A program made the position numbers and the translations under genes. Source: Leadbetterella sp. (GTDB lineage Bacteria > Bacteroidota > Bacteroidia > Cytophagales > Spirosomataceae). Taken from it: a DNA stretch of 64,000 bases. Location: the NCBI GenBank assembly GCA_019638185.1, contig JAHBUH010000019.1, forward strand, positions 1-64,000, written 5' to 3'. The first letter of the stretch is position 1. Every line of letters begins with the position of its first letter. Positions 25,052 to 34,000 of this stretch are shown in pieces. The notes beneath the pieces were generated by a model. The model saw nothing but the letters and a program-made list of their open reading frames with translations. It was not told where the DNA came from and searched no databases.

Positions 25052-25907
25052 ACTGATCCGGCTGAATAACCTTCAACTGGCCGCCCGGGTGGTCAGTGAC
25101 CGCCTTTTGCTGGGCGTTCATCATAGCCGGCGTACGGGTGTGGGTACCGAGTTTGAACAATACCGCCCTTACTTCCCCGGCGATGACCTCCGGCGGGTAG
25201 ACTGGAAACTATACGCCCGTTCCGGGAAATACCTGGTGAAAGAATCTGCTACCGAAAGCCACCTGCACATCCGGATGATCCTGGACCTTTCCGGTTCCAT
25301 GAATTATGCGGAGACGGGCGTGAGCCGCCTGGCCTACAGTAAAATCCTGCTGGCTTCCCTGGCTTACATGGGCTACCGCCAAAGTGACCCCCTGAGTTTG
25401 TATACCTTGAAAGAGGAGGGCCTGGAGCTGCAGGTAAAAGAGGGGCGGAACTCCTTTTACCGTATCCTCTATCAGCTGGAGAATGCCGTGGCAGAAGGAA
25501 AGAGTATGCCGGAAACGGCGGCCTTTCCGGAATTCCAATACCGGCAAAAAGAGCTGCTCATCCTGGTATCTGACCTCCTGCAGGCCGGGGAAGAATGGAT
25601 AAACATGATTAAAAAAGCAGCTTCACCCCACCGGCAGATCCTGATCTTCCAGGTGCTGGGTGATCAGGAGCTGGACTTTAACCTGGAAGGGTTTTACCGT
25701 TTCAAAGACCTGGAAACCGGGGCAGAAGTGGAGCTGGAAGCGGAGAGTATCCGGAAACCCTTCCGGGCGGCCATTAACGGCTACCTGGCCGGGCTGGAAG
25801 AAGACCTGCGCCTACCGGACGTTCACCTGGTACGGGCCTCGCTCCACAGGCCGCTGGCCGGGGTGATTGCCGAAGGACTAAAAACCCTGAGCCGATGGAA
25901 TTTCTGA
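25038..25907 (+). CDS. DUF58 protein with von Willebrand A-like MIDAS
   Basis: 289 aa. The DUF58 signature is present in the N-terminal half (HSRRTGVGTEFEQYRPYFPGDDLRRVDWKLYARSGKYLVKE), and a MIDAS metal site DLSGS starts at Asp83, then LLILVSDLL later. It contains no transmembrane segment, so it is cytoplasmic and the expected direct partner of the MoxR ATPase. The start ATG 25038 lies inside the MoxR gene. Its last 13 bases overlap the next gene. The family is usually described as part of aerotolerance (Bat)-like operons, but here it sits with TldD/E and DUF4159. Confidence 0.93.
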   Translation: MDAAELIRLNNLQLAARVVSDRLLLGVHHSRRTGVGTEFEQYRPYFPGDDLRRVDWKLYARSGKYLVKESATESHLHIRMILDLSGSMNYAETGVSRLAYSKILLASLAYMGYRQSDPLSLYTLKEEGLELQVKEGRNSFYRILYQLENAVAEGKSMPETAAFPEFQYRQKELLILVSDLLQAGEEWINMIKKAASPHRQILIFQVLGDQELDFNLEGFYRFKDLETGAEVELEAESIRKPFRAAINGYLAGLEEDLRLPDVHLVRASLHRPLAGVIAEGLKTLSRWNF

Positions 25908-27145
25908 ACCCGGGCATCCTCTGGGGAGCGTTAGCTATCAGCCTTCCTGTCATCCTCCATTTCTGGCATCAGAAAAGGGGGAAGGAGCTGCCGTGGGCGG
26001 CTAATCGCTGGCTCAGCGGTCTGGTACTGCAAAAATCGCGCGGGATACGCCTGGAAAACCTTCTTTTACTGATCCTGCGCTGCCTGCTGCTGCTTTTACT
26101 GGTGTTCTGGTTAAGTGAGCCCCTGTTTAAGCGCCTGACCGGGAAACAGGAAAAAGTACACTGGATACAGCCGGACAAGGCTGTAGTGGAAAATTTCAGG
26201 TTTGAGCTGGAAGAGGCAGAAAAAAGAGGTGAAAAGCGGTTCTGGTTTAACGGAGAGCCGGTTACCGCACTGAGTATTCTGCCCGAAGATACGGGCGCAG
26301 ACCTCCAGTTGGGCATTAATAAAGTAAGAACGGAGGGTCAGGCGGAAATTTACCTTTCCGGCACCGATGATTTTACCCGTTTCTCCAGGGTCTATCTGCC
26401 GGAACCATACCGGCTTCACCCGCTTTCTTCCCGTTTCGGGGAACCGGGCGGTGGGGAAGCGCTTTCTGCAGACAGGCTGATGGCCGGGAACGACAACCCG
26501 TCCGGGGGGCGGGTTCGCGCAAAAGGTGCGCAGGGTGAAGGAGACACCCCGTCAGCGGGAAAGGTATATACAAGAGATGAGCCAGGTGTAAAAGGAGATG
26601 ATAAGAGCAGTATGTCAAAGGGTACTGCTCTAACAGAAGTACGGGTCTCGCAGATCGGAGGATCTGCTTCCCGGCCGCTGAAAGTTTTACTGGAAAGTGA
26701 GAAAGCGAGTGTTTCTGCTGCGCTGAAAGCCATTACCGATGTTTACGGGCTGCATTTTGAAGTAGATTCGCAGCGTCAGGCCGGCCGGCGGTATGATCTG
26801 GTCTTCAGCCATGAGCCGGACTCGTCAGCGGAGTTGAGCGTGGTTTCCGCTGCTGCCGCCCTGCACGCAAACCGGATGACAGCAGCTCACCGCGTGATCT
26901 GGTTTAATGAGCGGCTGACGGCAGAAACCTCCGATGCTGTTTTTAACGGTCAGCTCCCGGAGATCCTGTTGGAAGCCCTGGTAAAAGATAGACCGGCGCT
27001 GGTGCTCAGTGATCGCCAGCTTCGGGATAAATTTGCGGTAAGGCCTCCGCGTAGCATAGAAAGTTCGTTCCATTCCGTTATACTGGTACTGTTTATCCTG
27101 GCGCTGGGCGCCGAACGGTGGTTCGCAATCCATAAAAATTCATGA
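25895..27145 (+). CDS. BatA N-terminal-domain membrane protein
   Basis: The N-terminus MEFLNPGILWGALAISLPVILHFWHQKRGKELPW is the typical BatA N-terminal domain with its first transmembrane helix; a second helix is LLLLILRCLLLLLLVFWLS (about residues 49-67). A periplasmic region of about 320 residues follows, with one C-terminal helix (SVILVLFILALGAERWF). Within it, about 185-250 is a low-complexity Gly/Lys/Ser/Pro stretch that looks like an insertion. No MIDAS is visible, so it is not a vWA protein itself. It overlaps the DUF58 gene by 13 bases and the next gene by the ATGA motif. Probably the membrane anchor of the MoxR/DUF58 complex; function inferred from context only. Confidence 0.8.
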   Translation: MEFLNPGILWGALAISLPVILHFWHQKRGKELPWAANRWLSGLVLQKSRGIRLENLLLLILRCLLLLLLVFWLSEPLFKRLTGKQEKVHWIQPDKAVVENFRFELEEAEKRGEKRFWFNGEPVTALSILPEDTGADLQLGINKVRTEGQAEIYLSGTDDFTRFSRVYLPEPYRLHPLSSRFGEPGGGEALSADRLMAGNDNPSGGRVRAKGAQGEGDTPSAGKVYTRDEPGVKGDDKSSMSKGTALTEVRVSQIGGSASRPLKVLLESEKASVSAALKAITDVYGLHFEVDSQRQAGRRYDLVFSHEPDSSAELSVVSAAAALHANRMTAAHRVIWFNERLTAETSDAVFNGQLPEILLEALVKDRPALVLSDRQLRDKFAVRPPRSIESSFHSVILVLFILALGAERWFAIHKNS

Positions 27146-29358
27146 ACCTGGTTAACCGCATCATATCGTCAGTACATCGGCAGCTCCACATTTCGGCGTG
27201 GATGCGCTGCCTGCTGGCCGGGCTGTCAGCGGGCCTGGTGGCGCAGGCCTTCGGGCAGTGGCTGCCTCTGAGCCTGGCGGTCGGTATGGCGGGTTTTTCA
27301 GTTTGCGCTTTCTTCCTGAAGCCCTGGGCTGACCGCCGGCCGGAAGCGATCCGCATCCTGCATGAACGCCTCTCGGATGCAGAATACAGCCTGGACCTGG
27401 CAGGCATCGCACAGCCCAATGTGGCGGAGCAGCTTCAACTGGAGCGGCTGGCGCAGCAGTTGGAAAATACAGGCGCTCCCCGGGTATGGGATAAGCGGCT
27501 GGGAGGATTTCTGCTGGCGTTTGTACTGGGGATGGCCGTGTATGCTGCCTGGCCCGCCTGGAAGAAGAAAGCCACGCTCACACAGCCACCTTATTCGGAA
27601 AAAGAAGTGCATACCGCACCTGCCAAGCCCCGTATCCCGGCTTTCCGGGAGGCTGAAGTGCGCATTATGCCGCCAGCCTATACGGGCCTTCCGGAAAAAA
27701 ACAGCCGCGATCTGAACATTTCGTCCATTGCGGGTACGGTATTGCAGTGGCGCATGCGGTTTTCAGACGCAGACGGCCTGAAAGTTACCCTGAATAACAG
27801 CCGGGGCGAGGAACTGGCCTTCACCCGGAAAGGAGAGGTTTTTGAATATGCCGATCGCCTCCGGTCTTCCGGCCTTTACGGCATACGGGCTTACTGGAAA
27901 GATTCACTCATCTACCAGTCGGATTACTACCGCCTGGAAGCCCTGATCGATGCCCCGCCCCGCATAGAGCCTGCCTCCCGCGATTTGTACCGTTTTCATT
28001 TTCTGAAGGATCCGAAAACCCTGGCAGTAGCGGCAAAAATAGCTGACGATTTCCTGGTAAAGCAGGTCTACCTGGTGGCCACCCTGGCACGGGGCTCAGG
28101 TGAGAACGTGAAGTTCAGAGAAGTGAAATTCCCGGTCAGCAGCCAGGCCTTTAAAACAGGAAATGTGTCTAAAACCATCGACCTGAAAGCGCTTAACTTC
28201 GCTCCCGGCGATGAACTTTACTACTATTGGGCAGCCGTGGATAACAAGGCCCCCGAACCGAACTTCAGTAAATCAGACACTTACTTCCTGGTGTATAAAG
28301 ATACGGCTGCGCTGAATGAGAGTGAGTTGGCCACCATGGCGGTCAATATCCTTCCAGAGTACTTCCGGAGCCAGCGTCAGATCATTATTGATACGGAAAA
28401 GCTGATTGCCAAACGAAACAAACAGGGCAAACAGGAATTTAACTCGGCGTCTAATGAGATCGGTTTTGATCAGAAAGCGCTCCGGATCCGTTACGGGCAA
28501 TACCTGGGCGAGGAGTATGAAACTTCTATCGGCGGGCACGGGCATGCCGACAGCAATGACCCGCTGGAAGGCTTTTCACACCGCCACGACAGCCAGGAGG
28601 AAGGCCACCACGATCACAGCCTGAAAATGTTTTCCCCGCAGAATGTACGCTCAGCGGAAGAGCATGACCACGATCACGGCAAAAGTACCCCGGCACCTGA
28701 AAATCCTACAGAGGCGCTGGCGGCGCTTCTGGAGGCCTATGTGCACTCGCATGATAACGCCGAAGCCAATACATTCTACGAGCAGTCTACCCGCAGCATC
28801 CTGAAAACCGCCCTTGAAAATATGTGGCAGTCGGAGCTGCATTTAAGACTCTACGAGCCGGAAAAGGCGCTCCCCTACGAAAATAAGGCCCTGGAACTGC
28901 TGAAAGAAGTGCAGCAGAAGGCCCGTACGTTCATTGCCAAAACCAGCTATGACCCGCCGCCGATCAAGGAAAAGGAGCTGCGAATGAAAGGCGAGCTGAA
29001 AAAGTTTAACCGTACATTCAGCACGGAAAAAGAACTAAGCCGGGAGCAGATCAGCGCCCTGGCCGGACAGGTGGCCGGCTATGCGGCAGGAGATACCCCG
29101 CTTTCACCGTCACAGAAGCAGACGGTGGCGGTATTGAGCCGGCAGATCAGCGGGATTGTGGTAAATGCCGGCCTGGATAAGTGGAAACTGCTCACCCTGC
29201 TTCAGAAGCTGCTGAATGATCAGCGGCTGTCGGCCTCCGAACAGCTTACTCTGAAAAACGGGCTGTTCACCCTGAGCGCCGTGCAGAAAAATGCAGAGCC
29301 TCCCACCGGCATCAGCGATAAAAGATTGGAAAAAGCATTCTGGAAAAACCTGTTGTAA
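27142..29358 (+). CDS. DUF4175-like large inner-membrane protein with His-rich segment
   Basis: 738 aa. Two N-terminal hydrophobic segments (CLLAGLSAGLVAQAFGQWL then LSLAVGMAGFSVCAFFL) and a third (GFLLAFVLGMAVYAAWPAW, about 115-133) anchor a large periplasmic part. It includes beta-rich repeats (EVRIMPPAYTGLP, LQWRMRFSDADGLKVTLNN) and a later helical region. Residues near 470-515 form a very His/Asp/Glu-rich stretch (GHGHADSND, GFSHRHDSQEEGHHDH, EEHDHDHG), a plausible metal-binding patch. Overall it resembles DUF4175-type proteins found beside MoxR/DUF58 genes. It overlaps the previous gene by ATGA, so it is coupled. The family assignment is moderate; the His-rich insert is directly seen. 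Confidence 0.65.
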   Translation: MNLVNRIISSVHRQLHISAWMRCLLAGLSAGLVAQAFGQWLPLSLAVGMAGFSVCAFFLKPWADRRPEAIRILHERLSDAEYSLDLAGIAQPNVAEQLQLERLAQQLENTGAPRVWDKRLGGFLLAFVLGMAVYAAWPAWKKKATLTQPPYSEKEVHTAPAKPRIPAFREAEVRIMPPAYTGLPEKNSRDLNISSIAGTVLQWRMRFSDADGLKVTLNNSRGEELAFTRKGEVFEYADRLRSSGLYGIRAYWKDSLIYQSDYYRLEALIDAPPRIEPASRDLYRFHFLKDPKTLAVAAKIADDFLVKQVYLVATLARGSGENVKFREVKFPVSSQAFKTGNVSKTIDLKALNFAPGDELYYYWAAVDNKAPEPNFSKSDTYFLVYKDTAALNESELATMAVNILPEYFRSQRQIIIDTEKLIAKRNKQGKQEFNSASNEIGFDQKALRIRYGQYLGEEYETSIGGHGHADSNDPLEGFSHRHDSQEEGHHDHSLKMFSPQNVRSAEEHDHDHGKSTPAPENPTEALAALLEAYVHSHDNAEANTFYEQSTRSILKTALENMWQSELHLRLYEPEKALPYENKALELLKEVQQKARTFIAKTSYDPPPIKEKELRMKGELKKFNRTFSTEKELSREQISALAGQVAGYAAGDTPLSPSQKQTVAVLSRQISGIVVNAGLDKWKLLTLLQKLLNDQRLSASEQLTLKNGLFTLSAVQKNAEPPTGISDKRLEKAFWKNLL

Positions 29359-29362
29359 ATTA

Positions 29363-30988
29363 ATGATATTGGCCTTACTGATTATGGAACCCCTTCTCTG
29401 CCGGATCCTCTCCGGTTTCCTGGTGGTAGTGGGCATCTTCACTATCCGGAAACTGCTGCGGTCTCCGGCCCTCAGTGTACGCCAGCGAAACGTGAAGATC
29501 GGGTTGAATGCCCTGCTGATGGTGCTGGCCATCCTGTTCCTGCTTGTACCCGGCCTCCCGCATCAGCAGGACCGGGAAGCACTGCTGGTTTATGACACCG
29601 GTATTCCTTCCGCAGTAACAGATTCCGTACGGGCGGCCTGGAAAATTAAACGTTCGGTTTCCGCTAAAACCTTCAACCGGAAATTCCGGGAATACAGCGG
29701 TCAGCGTTTCGTGTTCCTGGGGCAGGAGGTACATCCCCGCCTGCTGAGTAACCTGGCGGGGAAGGAAGTACAGTGGGTCCCGTATTTTGCTCCCGGGGTT
29801 TTGCAGGAGGTGGCCTGGGAAGGTATTTTACGAAAAGGGGAGCGGCAAACCGTATCCGGGAAGATCTACCTGTCCCGGCCGGGAAAAATAAAACTGGTGT
29901 ACGGAGATAAGGTATTGGACAGCCTCTCCCTTGTAGCCGGCTTCGGCGCTTTCCGCCTTTCTTTCCCGGTTTTTGCCGAAGGCCGGAACGTGATCCCCCT
30001 GGAAACAGGCGCGCAGCCTTTGCAGAACATAGCTTTTTATGCGCAGCCCGTGCGGCCTCTGGTTATCAGCATGATCCTGGATAATCCTGATTTTGAAAGC
30101 CGTATCCTGGCCGAGTGGCTGGGTGCGCAGGAGCACCAGGTGGAAATTTCCACCCCGGTGGCCAGCTCGGTTTTATACGAAAGCCGTATCAATAAAACGG
30201 CTGCAAAACGGGCCCCTGACCTGGTGATCGCCACCCCGGCCCGCGCCACGGACAGCCGGGTGAAAAAAGCGTTAGCCGAGGGTAGGAGTGTGCTTTTCCT
30301 GGGTTTAGGAGAGGTGACTGATGCACTTTCCCGGATAAACCGCGCCACGGGTACCTCTTTCTCGGCCCGGAGAGTCACGGCCCATGAAAATCTTCCGCTC
30401 AGAAATGGGCTCACTGCCCTGCCTTACCAGCTGAATCCCCGGCCTAACCAGCGGCAGCTGGGCAGCTGGCCGGTAAGCTTTCAGAAAAACGGGGCTAAGG
30501 TGGCGGTAAGCCTGCTGAACGAGACTTTCCCGGCCCGTTTAAGCGGTGATACGCTGACCTACAGTGAAATATGGACGGAGATCACCACCGGGCTTTGTGA
30601 TTCAGACAGTTTAAGGACCCGGGTACAGGCGCCGGTGTTTAAAGATGTGCCGGTACAGTTCAGCCTGCATACCCCCGAAACCGCCGTATGGCCGGACCAG
30701 GATACGCTTTACCTGCGGCCTTCACCCGTTAACCCGGCTAAAAAGATCGGAGACTACACCTTTACCACTACCGGCTGGAACACCCTGAAGCCGCTGGGCG
30801 AAATCTACGTGGAAGACTCCACGGCCTTCGCTGCAGCAGCCCGGTGGAAAAACTGGGTGAAGGCCAATAACACGCTCCTGGAAACGGGAGCTTCACCGGC
30901 CATTGGCCCGCTTCCTGCCACCTTATGGTTCTGGGCCTTCTTTCTTTGCCTGGCCGCCCTGTGGGTAGAGGCAAAATTCAGATATTAA
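29363..30988 (+). CDS. Membrane protein of unknown function, last gene of the MoxR/TldD cluster
   Basis: Start at ATG 29363, five bases after the previous stop; an ATG 21 bases further on is an alternative, and the longer frame would overlap the upstream gene. Two N-terminal helices (LCRILSGFLVVVGIFTI, IGLNALLMVLAILFLLVPGL) and one C-terminal helix (LPATLWFWAFFLCLAALWVEAKF) flank a ~450-residue soluble region. That region has alternating helix/strand segments (ALLVYDTGIP, FVFLGQEVHPRLLSNL, APDLVIATPARATDSRVKKAL, RSVLFLGLGEVTDALSRI) suggestive of a glutamine-amidotransferase-like fold, as in many Bat-operon membrane proteins. No catalytic residues are recognised. It ends the tightly packed gene run; a 109-base gap follows. 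Confidence 0.7.
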   Translation: MILALLIMEPLLCRILSGFLVVVGIFTIRKLLRSPALSVRQRNVKIGLNALLMVLAILFLLVPGLPHQQDREALLVYDTGIPSAVTDSVRAAWKIKRSVSAKTFNRKFREYSGQRFVFLGQEVHPRLLSNLAGKEVQWVPYFAPGVLQEVAWEGILRKGERQTVSGKIYLSRPGKIKLVYGDKVLDSLSLVAGFGAFRLSFPVFAEGRNVIPLETGAQPLQNIAFYAQPVRPLVISMILDNPDFESRILAEWLGAQEHQVEISTPVASSVLYESRINKTAAKRAPDLVIATPARATDSRVKKALAEGRSVLFLGLGEVTDALSRINRATGTSFSARRVTAHENLPLRNGLTALPYQLNPRPNQRQLGSWPVSFQKNGAKVAVSLLNETFPARLSGDTLTYSEIWTEITTGLCDSDSLRTRVQAPVFKDVPVQFSLHTPETAVWPDQDTLYLRPSPVNPAKKIGDYTFTTTGWNTLKPLGEIYVEDSTAFAAAARWKNWVKANNTLLETGASPAIGPLPATLWFWAFFLCLAALWVEAKFRY

Positions 30989-31015
30989 CGGTAGTAAATT
31001 GAAAATAATTAGTTG

Positions 31016-31023
31016 TAATTTTG
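31016..31023 (+). promoter_or_regulatory. Bacteroidota -7 element TAATTTTG upstream of the NtrY-like kinase
   Basis: An exact TAnnTTTG match in an AT-rich 109-base gap, about 75 bases before the kinase ATG. It suggests that the kinase gene is transcribed independently of the preceding operon. The -33 region is not convincing. Confidence 0.35.
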
Positions 31024-31097
31024 TGCTCAGAATGTGAAAAACTCAGCGTATATTTAAGAGTGCTTTTAATATAACGTGAAATTTAGTCAAGAAAGCT

Positions 31098-34000
31098 ATG
31101 AAATTTAATAACAGGTTTACCGTGCTGGTCATGGGTATATCTCTGTTAATCTGTGGTGTATTAGGCCATGAATATCCGGGAAAAAAGACTCATGATGCTG
31201 TCTTGCAGCAGAGCTACGACCGAGAAATCGCCGTGGTCAGGACAGAGCATGCCAGGATCAGTAAGCTGATCAATGCCGGGAGAACTGTATCTTTTCAGGA
31301 ACTGAGCGTCCCTACCACTTACCCTTATTTTATTTTTGCCAATGGGAAAATGATCTACTGGTCATGCAATAATAATATTCCCAGGTACCAGAGAGATGTA
31401 GCCGGTGCGCCGGCAGAAAGGCTTTTCGAGGTAGATGGTGACCCTTCCGTGCTGGTCAGGTCTTCTCTTGCTAACCGCTATGACATTGTGAGTGTGGTAG
31501 ATCTGCTCAGGGATAAGAACTATACCACTAACTTCCGCCTCCCGGATTTCAATTCAGCCATTTTCTTTTTGAAGCCGGAGAAGGTTTCGGCGAACCCCTT
31601 TCCGGGCGCCCTTGAAGTCCGCGCACCGGATGGCCGCCCCATCTTTTATACACAGATCAGGGAGACTCTGCAGCACATGAGCTTTAAAACCTCTCCCATC
31701 AGTATAATCCTGATTGTTCTGGGCATGCTGATGGTGTGGAATACCATCTATATGCAATCTATAAAGCTGTCTAACCGGCACCAATACCTGACTGCCGGGG
31801 TGCTCATGGGGTTTTCTTTCCTGGTGCTGCGGCTGCTGATGCGCTATTTTAACATCCCGTGGATATTCTTCCCGAATAAGCTGATCGATGTGGTCTACGG
31901 AAACCTGTTTATTGATACGCTTTGTGCGCTGATCATTCTGACCAAGTTTTCCCTGGCCCAATACAGGGCTCTCTTATATATTAATATCGAGGGGCTTAGG
32001 CCTTTTATGCGGAATGTCCTGTCTGTCCTGTGTGTGCTGTTTATGTTTGTGCTGGGCCGTGCGGTTTGGTGGCTGATTGATCATACCTACCAGGAGAGCC
32101 TGATTGAAAATCATTATTCGGTAAGTTTTTACCTGAGCAATGTTAAAGATACCATGTATGTGTATCTTTTCATCCTGCTTGGGGTCTACTTCTTAAGTAC
32201 GCATTCGGTGGCCAATGTGTATAAGCGGCTTCAGCCGGAATACCGCAAAGGCACCTTCTTCTGGGGTTTGGGTACCCTGACCGGTATGGCCCTTACCTGG
32301 TGGCTGAATTGGGGCATGATCATTGCCAGCAGCAGCCTTTTTCTCCTGGTGGTTTATCTTTTACGCCTGCCCCGGTATTTTTACCGCCTGCGCTCCTTTA
32401 CCTATGTGTACTATATCATCGGGGCTTTTGCATATACGCTTATCCTGTTTTATGTTTTGTTTCAAAAGGATCAGCAACGGAGCCTGCGGGAAAAAGAGAA
32501 TTTTGCGGAACGCTACCTGAACGGCAAAGATCAGCGCCTGGAGAGGCAGATCTACCAGATGAGCGCCATGTTCCGGAAGTCGGGTTTATTTAACCAGCTT
32601 CTGGAAGGAAAAGCCACCGTTCCTGAAGTGGAAGAAGGAGTTAAGGAGAGCCTATATAACAGCTTCCTGGATCATTTTTTAGTGACATTTGAGGTTTTTG
32701 ACTCTAGCGGCAGGGAACTTACCCCGCATAAAAACCATAAGTTAAACGACTTCCGGGCGCAAACGCTGAAGGCTTCCTACCCCACAGAATACCCGAACCT
32801 TTACCTCACCCGTAGTTCGGAAGAAACTTCGTACTATACCCTGTATTACGAAGTAAGCGGCCCGGGAACCCCACCAGGCACCGTACTCTTCCGCCTTTAT
32901 CCTAACCGGAGCGGCAACCTGAACCTGAAAACCCTGCTGCAGATGAAGCGGGTAGTGCATAATCCGTTTACCCGCTATTACAGCTACGGGGTTTTTGATT
33001 CCAGCGGAAACCTGGTCTACCAGTATGGAAACTACAATTATAACCGGCTGTTTAATACCGATGTGGCCAATAAACTGGGTGTTTTTCAGAAAGAGGCCAT
33101 GCATAAAGGATACTCGCACTTTGCCCGGAAGGGTGACGGCGATAAGATCATTGTGGTATCGGAAAAGAAGGAGTTTTATAAAGATATGCTGGCTAACTTC
33201 TCCTTCCTTTTCTTCGTTTCGCTCATCGGGGTGATGGGGCTGCTGATCTTTATGGGCTTTTTTAACGACTTTAAGCGCTACCAGATGAACCTGTCAGGCA
33301 AGATCCAGCTCTATCTGAACGGTGCCTTCCTGCTGCCGCTGACCATCATCATGATCATAGGTGCGGTGATCATAAAAAATATGTTTTCCGACATCCGGGA
33401 TGAATCCATGCTGAGCACCTCCCTGAATATTTCCGAAGTGCTCAATATTTACGGGCAGAATTATGATTCCGGGAAATTCACCAGGAGAGACCTCCGCAAT
33501 AACCTGGATAACCTGGCCAGGAGCTCTTCCGTAGATATTAACCTCTATGATCTGAACGGCACCTTGTTTTACTCATCTTCCCTGCCTTATCAGAACCTGG
33601 AAAACCCGCTATATATCAATCCCAAGGCTTACTCCACCATCCGGGATGAGGGCGCATCTGTCATTCTACTGGATGATTTCCAGGAGAAGATCAACTTCAA
33701 GACGGCTTTTATACCGGTGAAGGGGCTCTCCAATAACCTGACCTGTATAGCGGGGATTAATTATATTGATGCACAAACGGCGGTGCAATCGTGGACCAGG
33801 CAGATCTGGCAAACCCTGCTTATCGCTTTCCTGATCATTTTCTTCCTGTTGTACACCTTTTCTTTTGTGTCAAGTAAGCGGCTTACCGAGCCGCTGAAGC
33901 TGATTGCGGATAAGATCAAGTCGGTGAACTTTCACGAGCGCAACAAAGAGATCGTCTGGGAGGCCAAAGACGAGATCGGCCTGCTCACCGGCGAATATAA

